This document shows positions 22,763 to 30,997 of a stretch of DNA of 64,000 bases, piece by piece (position 1 is the stretch's first letter; every line of letters starts with the position of its first letter). The stretch covers positions 1,674,001 to 1,738,000 of the forward strand of contig JAHCAY010000001.1 in assembly GCA_019634575.1 (NCBI GenBank). Reading direction: 5' to 3'. This DNA comes from Candidatus Didemnitutus sp. (GTDB lineage Bacteria; Verrucomicrobiota; Verrucomicrobiia; Opitutales; Opitutaceae). The position numbers and the translations under genes were made by a program. A model generated the notes under the pieces. That model saw nothing but the letters and a program-made list of their open reading frames with translations. It was not told the DNA's origin and did not search any database.

Positions 22763-23974
22763 TCACTTCCCCTTCGGCGGAGGAAACGCGCGGGCCTTCA
22801 GGTGCGAGCCGCTCACTTGCTGCGCCAAGTCGACGAGTTCGGTGACCACCGTCGTCGGCTCTTCGTCGTAGCGCAGGGAAAGGAACCGCTCGCGGAGGGC
22901 GCGGTAATCGTCCGGCGTGGTCTGCCATCGAGCGATCAGCGCGGCGAAATCGTCCGCATTGCGGATAATTTCCGCGCCGTGACCGTTGCGGAAGAATTTC
23001 ACCGTAAGCTCTTCCTGAGGCATGATGCCGCCGAAGGCGTTGAAGATGATCGGGCACTCGAAATGCAGCGCCTTGGCGCACGTCGTGGTGCCGCCGCGCG
23101 TGACGATCGCGTCGCTCACCTGCATCAGGAGGTGCACATCCTCGGAGAAACCGTCGACGAAGCAATTGAGCTCCGGGTGCTCGTTGCGCCAGTGCAGGAC
23201 GTCGTTGTAGGCGTCGCGATTGCGCCCGCAGATGACGATGGCCTGGACGCGATCGCCGTGGGGCAGGAGGCGCGGGAGAAGTTCGAGATGGTTGTTCGCG
23301 CCATTGCCGCCGGTGGCGAGGAAGACCGTGAAGAGGTCCGGCCGCAATTCGAGGGTGTCGACGAGGTAATCGCGCCTCGCGCTGGCGGTCCGGAGCACCT
23401 CGACGTGCGCGCGCGGGCGCATGAGGTGGCCGCGCACGCGAGTGCGCTCGCGGGGCATGCCGAGTTTCACGGCGTAGTCGCTGGCGGTCGGCGTGCGCGA
23501 GATGTAGAGATCGGCCGTCGGCTCGACCCAGTTCACGCTGTAACCGAAGCCGCCGGAGAACTCGCCACAATAGGTCGCGCAGCGCACCTTGTCCGCGCCG
23601 AGCATTTTGCGCGCGAGCTGGAAGTAGCCGCGATTGAGGCAGTCGTGGACGCTGAAGATGAGGTGCGGGCGGTAGTCCAGCAGGACCTTCTCGTAGTAGC
23701 GCCGACCCCAGGAAACCGAACGACGGTTCACGAGACTGAGCAGCTCAACGAAAAGGAAGAACGCCTTGTGAATCCACGGGGATTTTTTCTGGATCCAGTT
23801 GTAGAATTCGACGCCCCAGCGGAAGAACGTGGAGGATTTCTCGAGCATCTGCTCGATGCGCACATCGACGTCGTGGCGGTAGAGCTCGAAGCACCACTCG
23901 GCGAAGGCTTGGGCGCGCGCATCGTGGCCGGCGCCGGTCGAGGAAGTGAGGATGAGGATGCGAACGCGCGCCAT
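22763..23974 (-). CDS. MGDG-synthase-like glycosyltransferase, GT28
   Basis: 403 residues from the ATG at 23974 (MARVRILILTSSTGAGH); an upstream extension overlaps the SDR gene and is not credible. The N-terminus STGAGHDARAQAFAEW is the hallmark of the monogalactosyldiacylglycerol synthase family, and the C-terminal half has FLATGGNGANNHLELLPRLL, VDGFSEDVHLLMQVSDAIVT and RGGTTTCAKALHFECPII, the GT28 donor site. Known members transfer Gal or Glc to diacylglycerol at the inner membrane. The context with ACP, ketosynthase, SDR and a PLP condensing enzyme suggests a lipid acceptor, possibly unusual. It starts one base after the SDR stop codon. Confidence 0.87.
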   Translation of the reverse strand: MARVRILILTSSTGAGHDARAQAFAEWCFELYRHDVDVRIEQMLEKSSTFFRWGVEFYNWIQKKSPWIHKAFFLFVELLSLVNRRSVSWGRRYYEKVLLDYRPHLIFSVHDCLNRGYFQLARKMLGADKVRCATYCGEFSGGFGYSVNWVEPTADLYISRTPTASDYAVKLGMPRERTRVRGHLMRPRAHVEVLRTASARRDYLVDTLELRPDLFTVFLATGGNGANNHLELLPRLLPHGDRVQAIVICGRNRDAYNDVLHWRNEHPELNCFVDGFSEDVHLLMQVSDAIVTRGGTTTCAKALHFECPIIFNAFGGIMPQEELTVKFFRNGHGAEIIRNADDFAALIARWQTTPDDYRALRERFLSLRYDEEPTTVVTELVDLAQQVSGSHLKARAFPPPKGK

Positions 23975-23975
23975 G

Positions 23976-24794
23976 TCAGATATCGAAATATTGGCCGATG
24001 ATCGTGCGGCGGAGCGACAGCGAACCAAAACGGGCGAGGAACGGGCTCACGACCGCCTGAAAGAAACGTCCGGTCCGCACCGTGCCGCTGCGGCCACGGC
24101 GCAAGGCGCGACGGAGCGAATCGGCCGCGTGCGCGGGCGCGGGGCCGCCTTCCATGAGACGATGAAACGCGGCCCAGACGCGTTCCTGTCTGGCGTCGGC
24201 GAGTTTTGCGGGGCGCACGACCGCGCCCTCGAAATCGGTGCGGTAATCGCCCGGCCGGAAATCTATCACGGCCACGCCGGTGCCGGCCGTCTCGAACATC
24301 AGACTCTCGTTCAACGCGCTGAGGCCGGACTTCACGACGTTGTAGGTCGCTTGGTAGGGCATCGGGAATTCGGCGGCGAGCGAGGAGATGTTCACGAGGA
24401 CGCCGCGGCGGCGGGTGAGCATGCCGCGGAGCGCGGCGTGCGACAGGCGCGCGGTGTTCACGAGCATGATTTCCATCTGGCGTTGCCAAAGCGAGAAATC
24501 GCTCTCGGCGAAACCGCCGAAGGCCCCGAAACCGGCGTTGTTGATCACGATGTCGAAGCCGGCGGCGGCGTGATCGGCCGCGAGAAAAACGCCCTCGGCC
24601 GCGGCGCCGTCGCCGAGTTCGAGCGCGATGGCGTGAAAGCGCTCGCGCGACGCGAGGCGTTTCACCTCGCGCGCGGTGCCCCAGACTTCGACGCCTTCCG
24701 CGAGCAACATCTCCGTAAACGCCAGCCCGAGACCGGTGCTGGCACCGGTGACGAAGGCGGTGCGGTAGCGCGACGAAAGCGGAGCGGCGCTCAT
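23976..24794 (-). CDS. Short-chain dehydrogenase/reductase
   Basis: 272 residues, classical SDR. Seen: FVTGASTGLGLAF (NAD(P) site), IVINNAGFGAFGG, VLVNISSLAAEF (catalytic Ser) and YQATYNVVKSGLSALNE (Tyr and Lys), then DFRPGDYRTDF. The ending LRRTIIGQYFDI is a basic amphipathic tail. In this context it could reduce a 3-ketoacyl-ACP, like FabG, or the 3-keto group formed by the alpha-oxoamine synthase, like 3-ketodihydrosphingosine reductase; sequence alone does not decide. It lies 81 bases after the ketosynthase gene and is followed after one base by the GT28 gene. Confidence 0.87.
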   Translation of the reverse strand: MSAAPLSSRYRTAFVTGASTGLGLAFTEMLLAEGVEVWGTAREVKRLASRERFHAIALELGDGAAAEGVFLAADHAAAGFDIVINNAGFGAFGGFAESDFSLWQRQMEIMLVNTARLSHAALRGMLTRRRGVLVNISSLAAEFPMPYQATYNVVKSGLSALNESLMFETAGTGVAVIDFRPGDYRTDFEGAVVRPAKLADARQERVWAAFHRLMEGGPAPAHAADSLRRALRRGRSGTVRTGRFFQAVVSPFLARFGSLSLRRTIIGQYFDI

Positions 24795-24875
24795 CAGGTC
24801 AGACGAATCGCTCCGGAGTCGCGGCGCGACACCTCGCCATGGCAGTCAAAGTGGAGCAGCGAGACATCGGGCGGC

Positions 24876-26135
24876 TCAGACGCTCTTCAGGACGAGGGCG
24901 ACGTTGGCGCCGCCGAAACCGCTGCTGTTGCTGAGCACGACGTTGGGCCGGTTGGGCAGCGTGGAGCGGATGATGTTCAGACCTTCGCAGGCCGGATCGA
25001 GTTTCGTGATGTGCGCGGAACCCGGCATGAAGCCGTCGCGGATGGCGACAGCGCAGAAGGCCGCTTCCATCGCACCGGCGAGTGACAGGCCGTGTCCGGT
25101 CAGGGCCTTCGTGCTGCTGATGGCGGGGCGCGTGGGGGCGTTGCCGAAAATGGCCTTGAGCGCGCGGGCCTCGGAGAGGTCGCCGATCGGCGTGGAGGTG
25201 GCGTGGGCGTTCACGTAGTCGACCTGGTCGGGCGTGATGTCGGCGGATTTGAAAGCGTTCTCGATCGCGACGCGCAGGCCTGTGCCCTCGGGGTGCGAGA
25301 TGGCGACGTTATGGCCGTCGGAGGCCTGGCCCCAGCCGGCGACTTCGCAATAAGTCTTCGCGCCACGCCGTTCGACTTCCTCTTCGCTCTCGAGCACGAC
25401 GACGGTCGCGCCGCCGGTGCCGACGAAGCCGTCGCGCGCCGCATCGAAGGGACGCGAGGCCTGCGCCGGATCGGTTTGGACGGAGAGAGCGCGCATGCCC
25501 GCAAAGGGCACGATGCTCTCGTAATTGCCGTCCTCCGCACCGACGACGAACATGCGTTTCTGGCGGCCGAGCGTGATCTCGTCGTAGGCGAAGCCGAGGG
25601 CGTGAGCCGACGAGGCGCAAGCAGACGAGAAGCCCGTGGATGCGCCCTTGATCTTGAAGTGGGACACGAGGTTGAAGTTCACCGTGCCGGAGATCGAGGC
25701 GACGATGCCCAGCGGCTGGCAGCGCATGACGCCGACTTTGCGCATCCGCTCGAGGTAGTAGCCCAGGAGAAACGGCGAGCCGCCTGACGCGGCGTAGAGG
25801 CCGGTGTCGTTGTTCGAATAGTCGGCCTCGGAAAGTTTCGCGTCCTCGAGGGCCTGCAGCATCGCGCAGTAGGCGTAGACGCCGTGCGGTGCCATGCCGC
25901 GGAGCAACTCGCGGCGGATGCTGTAGCGGGCGGGGAATTTCCAGTCTTCCGCGTCGGTGGTGTCGGTTTGGAAGTCCTTGATCGGTGCGGCGACCTTGAC
26001 CGGGATGTCCGGCTTCTGGAAGGGCGGGTAGACTTCCATGCCGTGGCGCAACTCGCGCAGGCTTTCGGTGACGGTGGCGAGGTCGTTGCCGATGCTCGTG
26101 ATGAAGCCGACGCCGGTAATGTAGACTTTGCGCAT
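24876..26135 (-). CDS. Beta-ketoacyl-ACP synthase (FabF-like)
   Basis: 419 residues from the ATG at 26135 (MRKVYITGVGFITSIGND); another ATG lies eight codons upstream. It catalyses decarboxylative Claisen condensation of acyl groups with malonyl-ACP. The triad is intact: Cys173 in SSACASSAHALGF, His311 in NAHATSTPIGD and His348 in KALTGHGLSLAG. Also seen are GTGGATVVVLE and the C-terminal SNSSGFGGANVALVLK. An atypical feature is the long N-terminal section with RYSIRRELLRGMAPHGVYAY. Its neighbours, an ACP fused to a hotdog domain and an SDR, make a compact chain-extension set separate from primary fatty acid synthesis. Confidence 0.92.
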   Translation of the reverse strand: MRKVYITGVGFITSIGNDLATVTESLRELRHGMEVYPPFQKPDIPVKVAAPIKDFQTDTTDAEDWKFPARYSIRRELLRGMAPHGVYAYCAMLQALEDAKLSEADYSNNDTGLYAASGGSPFLLGYYLERMRKVGVMRCQPLGIVASISGTVNFNLVSHFKIKGASTGFSSACASSAHALGFAYDEITLGRQKRMFVVGAEDGNYESIVPFAGMRALSVQTDPAQASRPFDAARDGFVGTGGATVVVLESEEEVERRGAKTYCEVAGWGQASDGHNVAISHPEGTGLRVAIENAFKSADITPDQVDYVNAHATSTPIGDLSEARALKAIFGNAPTRPAISSTKALTGHGLSLAGAMEAAFCAVAIRDGFMPGSAHITKLDPACEGLNIIRSTLPNRPNVVLSNSSGFGGANVALVLKSV

Positions 26136-26250
26136 GAGTGAGGTCAAAAGCGTCGCCACGGGGGAGTCGGCGACAGAATCGGGACACTCAAGAGCGTTTC
26201 GCCGGGCCGGTCAACAGGCCCGTGCAAAACCCTACACTGCCTTCCTGCGC

Positions 26251-27204
26251 TCAGGCGGTGACCGCCGTGGGCTGTGAACCGGAGCTCTCGATTTGCTTGC
26301 CGACCGCATCGGCCGGCGCCGCGACGGCAGCGGGCTGGGCGGTTTCCTCGGCAAAGGCGAAGGTGAGCGTGATTTCCTCGGCGATCGCGGCCTTCTCCTG
26401 GCCGACGCGGATCTGGCCCTCGAAGGTGGCGAGCGGGAGCTTCAGACGCTTCGGCTTGATCGAGAGGCTGAGCACGTCACCGGGACGGCAAACGCGATGG
26501 CAACGGACGCCTTCGCAGGAGGTGAAGAAAATCATCTTCGGGTCGACCGTCTTGCCGGCCTCGCCGATTTGGGCCTCGAGCAGGAACAGCACGCCGAGCT
26601 GACCGAGCGCCTCGAGCATGATCGAGGCGGGCAGCACGGGGTTGTCCTTGAAGTGACCCTGAAGAAAGAATTCCTGGCCGCTGATCTTGTATTTGGCGTT
26701 CGCGCCATGCGCACTGACCGAGGCTTCGCTCAGGAAGAGGAACGGCGGCTGGATCGGCATCACGGAAGCGATTTGCTCGATCGGGAGAAACTTCGTGGGC
26801 TTGGGCAGGGGCAGGCCGCGGACCTTGCACTCGATGAAGGTCTTCACGTCGCCAACCGTGCGGAGGTGGCGCAGCTCCTCGTTGTTGATGGACATCTGCA
26901 GCACATCTTCCACGAGGATGACGATTTCCATCATCGTCAGCGAATCGATGCCGAGGTCTTCGATGATGCGCAGGTCGTCGTCGGCATCCTTCAGCTTGGC
27001 GCGAAGATCAGGCTCGACGAAGCGCTCGATGATGCCGAGGACGATGGCAGGCAGATGCTCGGTGTTACCGGTCTTGCGGAATTGCGCCGCCGCCTCGTAG
27101 GTCGCTGCGGAGCAACGTTTCAAGGCCTCACGAAGATTTGCATCATCCTCGGGAGTAAACGGTTTGAGCTGGAATCCCGTAGGATTGTTAACTGCCTGTG
27201 CCAT
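26251..27204 (-). CDS. Acyl carrier protein fused to a FabZ-like hotdog domain
   Basis: 317 residues. The ACP domain (about 45-130) has EDLGIDSLTMMEIV, with Ser88 the expected phosphopantetheine site. A Pro-rich linker (LPLPKPTKFLP) leads to a hotdog domain (about 140-285). There LQGHFKDNPVLPASIMLEAL matches FabZ and keeps the catalytic Glu (Glu198), but the other catalytic residue, His in the family's P-H-R-x-P-F, is replaced: the sequence reads MPIQPPFLFL with Ile151. The domain may be non-dehydrating or use other chemistry. An Ala/Pro-rich tail follows. It is the first gene of the minus-strand set, with a 158-base divergent region upstream. Alternative: a dehydratase using a substitute residue. 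Confidence 0.87.
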   Translation of the reverse strand: MAQAVNNPTGFQLKPFTPEDDANLREALKRCSAATYEAAAQFRKTGNTEHLPAIVLGIIERFVEPDLRAKLKDADDDLRIIEDLGIDSLTMMEIVILVEDVLQMSINNEELRHLRTVGDVKTFIECKVRGLPLPKPTKFLPIEQIASVMPIQPPFLFLSEASVSAHGANAKYKISGQEFFLQGHFKDNPVLPASIMLEALGQLGVLFLLEAQIGEAGKTVDPKMIFFTSCEGVRCHRVCRPGDVLSLSIKPKRLKLPLATFEGQIRVGQEKAAIAEEITLTFAFAEETAQPAAVAAPADAVGKQIESSGSQPTAVTA

Positions 27205-27362
27205 TTGGGGAGAATTAGGTGAACCTGCCTGAGAGTGTAAACCCTAAAAACCTAGGGCCGGGTGGCCGATGGTGCAGCGCTTACGACAGCGAAGACCGTC
27301 AAAGCCGCTATTAATAATTCGCTGGCGGCGGCACCCTCACCCAGCCTAAACCCAACCCTCCC

Positions 27363-28532
27363 ATGCCCGAACCCATCCAGCCGCGCCTCGTGACCGTGAC
27401 GCACGAGTTTTTCCCCCATCGCGGCGGCATCGCGGTCTATACGGCAGAGATGGCCGCGGCAGTTTCCCGTCTGGGCTATGCCGTGGAGGTCTGGGCGCCC
27501 AAGCTCCCCGCGAAAGCCACCGAGCCCGCCTGGCCGTTTCAGATCAACCGCCTGAACATCGACGGATCCCACAGCCTCCTCAATCAGTGGCGCACGGCGC
27601 GCCACCTCCTGCGCCACCGCGAGCATTGGGAAGACGCGACCCTCTACGTCCCCGAGCCGGGACCGCTGCTGTCGATGGCGCTGCTGCAGTTCTTCGACAT
27701 CCTGCCCCCGGGCAAACTGGTTATCACGCTTCACGGCTCCGAGATCCTGAAGCTCGCCATGCGCCCGCTGATGCGTGCCAGCGCCCGGCGCCTCTTCGAT
27801 CGCGCCGACCGCATCAGCGTCGTCAGCCGCTACGCCGAACGCCTCTTGGTGGACCTTTTCCCCGACACCGCGCCCAAGGTCGTGCTCACCCCCGGTGCCC
27901 TCCGCGCCGACTTCGCGTCGGCCAATCTCCCCGGCCCTCGCACGCCGAAGGACCGCATTATCATCCTCACCGTCGCGCGTATCCATCCGCGCAAAGGCCA
28001 GCTCCGCGTCCTCCAAGCTCTCAAAGCCCTCCCCTCCCCGCTCCGCGCCCGGCTCGAATACTGGATCGTCGGCGGCCACGGCAAAGAGAACTACGAACCC
28101 GCCCTCCGCGCCGCCGCGACCGACGCCGGCTTCCCCATCAAATTCCTCGGCGACGTCCCCGACGCCGACCTCGGCCCGATCTACGCGCAAGCCGACATCT
28201 TCGCGATGACCAGCATGCCGCACAAACTCAGCGTCGAAGGCTTCGGCCTTGTCTACCTTGAGGCTGGCGCGCACGCCCTCCCCGTCATCGCCCACGCCAT
28301 CGGCGGCGTGCCCGAAGCCGTCATCGACGGCGAGACCGGTATCCTCGTTCAACCCGACGACTCCGCCGCTCTTACCGCCGCCTTCGCCCGCCTCATCAAC
28401 GACCCCGCGCTCTGCCGCCGCTTCGGCGCCGCCGGCCAGGCCCGCGCCCTCAGCCACACCTGGGACGCCGCCGCGCTGACCTTGTTCGGACAACCCGTCG
28501 CGCCCGCCACGCCCACCCTCCCGCCCCAATGA
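27363..28532 (+). CDS. Glycosyltransferase family 4
   Basis: 389 residues. Seen: VTHEFFPHRGGIAVYTAEMA (N-terminal acceptor domain), VITLHGSEILKLA, RISVVSRYAERLLVDLF, donor domain IIILTVARIHPRKGQLRVLQ, and VEGFGLVYLEAGAHALPVIA with the E-x7-E spacing, followed by GGVPEAVIDGETGILV. A complete GT-B enzyme of normal length, related to mannosyl- and glucosyl-transferases of the PimB/WcaL type. It starts divergently from the ACP-hotdog gene across 158 bases and overlaps the thioesterase start by four bases (ATGA), so the two form an operon. The sugar and acceptor are unknown; the location suggests the glycolipid made by the adjacent set. Confidence 0.9.
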   Translation: MPEPIQPRLVTVTHEFFPHRGGIAVYTAEMAAAVSRLGYAVEVWAPKLPAKATEPAWPFQINRLNIDGSHSLLNQWRTARHLLRHREHWEDATLYVPEPGPLLSMALLQFFDILPPGKLVITLHGSEILKLAMRPLMRASARRLFDRADRISVVSRYAERLLVDLFPDTAPKVVLTPGALRADFASANLPGPRTPKDRIIILTVARIHPRKGQLRVLQALKALPSPLRARLEYWIVGGHGKENYEPALRAAATDAGFPIKFLGDVPDADLGPIYAQADIFAMTSMPHKLSVEGFGLVYLEAGAHALPVIAHAIGGVPEAVIDGETGILVQPDDSAALTAAFARLINDPALCRRFGAAGQARALSHTWDAAALTLFGQPVAPATPTLPPQ

Positions 28533-28939
28533 TCGTCTCCCGCTCGACCGTTCACGTCCGCTACGCCGAAACCGACATGATGGGCGTCGTCTACCACGGC
28601 AACTACCTCGCCTGGTTCGAAGTCGGCCGCACCAATCTCCTCCGCGAGCAAGGCCTCGTCTACCGCGACCTTGAAGCCCAAGGCTACCTGCTCCCCGTCA
28701 TCGAAGTCGGCGCGAAATACCTCCGCCCCGCACTCTACGACGACGAGATCACGGTCGTCACGACCCTCGCCGAAAAACCTCTCCTGCGCATCCGCCTCGA
28801 TTACGAAGTGAAACGCGGCGACGAGCTGCTCGTCACCGGCTTCACCGTCCACAGCTTCATCAACAAGAAAGGCGAGCCCGTCCGCCCGCCCCCCGCGTTC
28901 GCCGAGCGCATGCGCGAACTCTTCGCCGCAAAGCCGTAA
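28529..28939 (+). CDS. ybgC: Acyl-CoA/acyl-ACP thioesterase, YbgC/4HBT family
   Basis: 136 residues, hotdog fold. Seen: VRYAETDMMGVVYHGNYLAWFE, shortened here to its key part AETDMMGVVYHGN, with the catalytic Asp and the Y-H-G-N signature of 4-hydroxybenzoyl-CoA-type thioesterases, then LRPALYDDEITV and FTVHSFINKKGEPVRPP. Known relatives hydrolyse acyl-CoA or acyl-ACP in the cytosol. YbgC usually sits beside tol-pal genes, none of which is here. Instead it overlaps a GT4 next to the lipid locus, so release of the special acyl chain is a reasonable inference. A GTAG-type palindromic region follows it. Confidence 0.9.
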   Translation: MIVSRSTVHVRYAETDMMGVVYHGNYLAWFEVGRTNLLREQGLVYRDLEAQGYLLPVIEVGAKYLRPALYDDEITVVTTLAEKPLLRIRLDYEVKRGDELLVTGFTVHSFINKKGEPVRPPPAFAERMRELFAAKP

Positions 28940-28942
28940 CAC

Positions 28943-28999
28943 GTAGCCGCGATCCCCGAAGCTCGCCGCACGGTAGCCCGCAACCTCCGGGCGCGGGTC
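28943..28999. repeat. Possible GTAG-headed palindromic repeat
   Basis: Two GTAGCC heads (28943 and 28973) occur in the gap between two converging genes, the second followed by a short imperfect hairpin of GCCCG and CGGGC. It resembles the clearer GTAG palindromes elsewhere in the window but is weaker. Confidence 0.35.
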
Positions 29000-29004
29000 T
29001 CGAC

Positions 29005-30198
29005 TCACGTCCGCCCCGCGTCCGCCGCCGCGTATTCCGCGAGCACCGTCGCGTCCGCCTCGACCGCGCGCACCGCCGCGAGCAATTCCACCGCACGCTC
29101 GCCCGCGATCCGCCGCACCGCCCACACCGCGTGCGCCCGCACGAGCGGCAACTCATGCCGCGCCAGCGCCACCAGCCCCGGCACATGCGCCGCGTCGCCC
29201 GAGTTCCCCGCCACCACGCACGCGTTCCGCAGCAAGCCCGACAACTTCAACCGCTTCACCGCCGTGCGGCGGAACGTCGCCGCAAATTTCTCCGGCGTCA
29301 GCGCCAGCAAATCCCCCAGCGTCAGCGCCGCGAGCTCCTCGCGCGCCACGAGCAACGTCTTCCGCCCCTCGCGCGCGAAACGATTCCACGGACACACCTC
29401 GAGACACACGTCGCACCCGTAGACGCGGGCCCCGATGCCCGCGCGCAGCTCGCGCGGGATCACGCCCTTATTCTCGATCGTCTGGTAGGAAATGCACCGC
29501 CGCGCATCGACCACACCCGGCGCCGTGATCGCCGCCGTCGGACACGCCTCGATGCACCGCGTGCACTTCCCGCACAACAAGCCTGTCGGCTCGTCGCCCG
29601 TCACGCGCACCACGTCCGGCCGCAACGGCGCATCCGGCTCGATCGGCACGCGCGTCAGAATCACTGCAAGAAACAGCCAGTTCCCGTGCTCGCGCGAAAT
29701 CAGCATGCCATTTTTCCCGCGAAAACCCGCCCCGGCCCGCGCCGCGAAACCACGCTCCAGCACCGGCCCCGTGTCCGTGTAGAAGCGATAATCCGTCGCC
29801 GCCGCGCCGCACCATTCCTCCAGCACGCGCCCGGCCGCGACGAGCCCCGGCTTGATCGTGTCGTGGTAATCCTCGTGCAACGCGTAGCGCGCCCAGCGCG
29901 GCAACGCGGTCGCGGCGAGTTCGCGCTCGAACGCTTCGCTGCCACGATAATTCACCCCGAGCACCACGACACTCCGCGCACCCTCGAGCACGAGCGACGC
30001 GTCACCGCGCTTGTCGACCGTGCGCTCCATCCACGCCATGTCCGCGTGCATTCCGGCCGCAAGCCACGCGCGCAAAGCCTCGCCGCCCGCCGGGGCCGCC
30101 GACGCGAACCGCACCACGTCGAAACCGCACGCGAGCAGCCGCCCACGCAATTCCTCGCGTCGCTCGCCCCCGAATCGCGCCGCTTGCGCCGCGCTCAT
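29005..30198 (-). CDS. queG: Epoxyqueuosine reductase
   Basis: 397 residues from the ATG at 30198, which overlaps the aroK stop by four bases; the open frame further upstream is the shadow of aroK. It reduces epoxyqueuosine to queuosine in tRNA wobble positions. Seen: GNYRG-like VVVLGVNYRGSE, RYALHEDYHD, YTDTGPVLERGFAARAG and KNGMLISREHGNW (cobalamin-binding region). Two ferredoxin clusters follow, CGKCTRCIEACPTAAI and CDVCLEVCPW, providing eight Cys for two [4Fe-4S] centres. The C-terminus has HEAT-like helices (VRAHAVWAVRRIAGE). No other queuosine genes are in the window. Confidence 0.94.
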   Translation of the reverse strand: MSAAQAARFGGERREELRGRLLACGFDVVRFASAAPAGGEALRAWLAAGMHADMAWMERTVDKRGDASLVLEGARSVVVLGVNYRGSEAFERELAATALPRWARYALHEDYHDTIKPGLVAAGRVLEEWCGAAATDYRFYTDTGPVLERGFAARAGAGFRGKNGMLISREHGNWLFLAVILTRVPIEPDAPLRPDVVRVTGDEPTGLLCGKCTRCIEACPTAAITAPGVVDARRCISYQTIENKGVIPRELRAGIGARVYGCDVCLEVCPWNRFAREGRKTLLVAREELAALTLGDLLALTPEKFAATFRRTAVKRLKLSGLLRNACVVAGNSGDAAHVPGLVALARHELPLVRAHAVWAVRRIAGERAVELLAAVRAVEADATVLAEYAAADAGRT

Positions 30199-30737
30199 GT
30201 CTTCGGTCGCCACTCGCGCGCTTCCTGCCGATAAACGCGCAACACGTGCGCGACGATTTCGCGCAACGGCCGCGAATCGGTGAGCACCATCGTCCCGGTG
30301 CGCCGATAGATCGGCTCGCGCGCTGCGTAGAGCGTGCGGAGTTTCTCCTCGCGGTTTTCCCCGGCGAGGAGCGGCCGGTGGTTGTTGCGGCCGGTGCGCT
30401 CGAGCACGGTCGCGAGCGAGGCATGCAGGCAGATCACCACGCCGCGCGCCTTCAGCAATTCGAGCATTCCCTCCTGCACCACGAGTCCGCCGCCACACGA
30501 CACGACGCAGCCATCCGCCGGATGTCCGCCCGCGATGAACGCGCGCTCCATCGCGCGAAACGCCGGCTCGCCCTGCTCGGCGAAGATCTGCGGGATCGGT
30601 TTGCCCTGCGCGCCCTCGATCTCGTGATCGACGTCGAGCAACGTGTAGCCAAGCGTGCGCGCCGCGTGCCGCCCGACCGTGCTCTTGCCGGTGCCGGCGA
30701 AACCCACGAGGTAGAGATTGACGCGAGGCGCTTCCAC
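30195..30737 (-). CDS. aroK: Shikimate kinase
   Basis: 180 residues if begun at the GTG at 30737. It phosphorylates shikimate in aromatic amino acid synthesis. Seen: GFAGTGKST Walker A (residues 12-20), LLDVDHEIE with the substrate-binding Asp, VVSCGGGLVV with the Gly-rich shikimate site, and RTGRNNHRPLL lid residues. The frame is open to an ATG at 30851, but that extension is Arg-rich and begins inside a palindromic repeat, so it is unlikely to be translated. The stop overlaps the queG start (ATGA), indicating coupled translation. A divergent gap of 260 bases to ltaE holds a GTAG palindrome pair. Confidence 0.9.
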   Translation of the reverse strand: MEAPRVNLYLVGFAGTGKSTVGRHAARTLGYTLLDVDHEIEGAQGKPIPQIFAEQGEPAFRAMERAFIAGGHPADGCVVSCGGGLVVQEGMLELLKARGVVICLHASLATVLERTGRNNHRPLLAGENREEKLRTLYAAREPIYRRTGTMVLTDSRPLREIVAHVLRVYRQEAREWRPKT

Positions 30738-30802
30738 TCGCGCGAACGAATACCGCCCGCGCCCGCGGCGCAAGGCCGCCGTGCGTCGCGCCGACCGGCA
30801 AA

Positions 30803-30876
30803 GTAGCGGGAGCTTCCAGCTCCCGGCTTTTCGAGGCGTGGCAACCCCCAAGGCAGGAGCTGGAAGCTCCCGCCAC
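30803..30876. repeat. GTAG-headed inverted palindrome pair (REP-like)
   Basis: A GTAG at 30803 is followed by an 18-base arm (30806-30823) that is perfectly complementary to 30856-30873, with a 32-base centre. Each arm is itself a small hairpin (GGGAGCT with AGCTCCC). This head-to-head layout resembles paired REP elements. It lies between aroK and ltaE. Confidence 0.7.
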
Positions 30877-30997
30877 TCTCCGCCGTTGCTCTCGTTGCCG
30901 CACCCTGCGCGTCGCAGGCAAAGGTGCTCATTAAGAACTTTCGCGCCGGCACTTCGCCCTCGGCAACGCAGCGCGTTTCGCCCAGCCTCCGCACATC

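Noticed and set aside
27205..27362. Promoter for the divergent lipid locus
   Set aside because: A TTGACG and a TACACT-like hexamer are present but not at acceptable spacing; no promoter is claimed.
30738..30851. N-terminal extension of shikimate kinase from an ATG
   Set aside because: It begins in a palindromic repeat and is Arg-rich; the GTG at 30737 gives the normal family length.
29005..30921. QueG extended upstream to 638 residues
   Set aside because: The extra 240 residues are a shifted reading of aroK; the ATG at 30198 overlapping the aroK stop gives a normal QueG.
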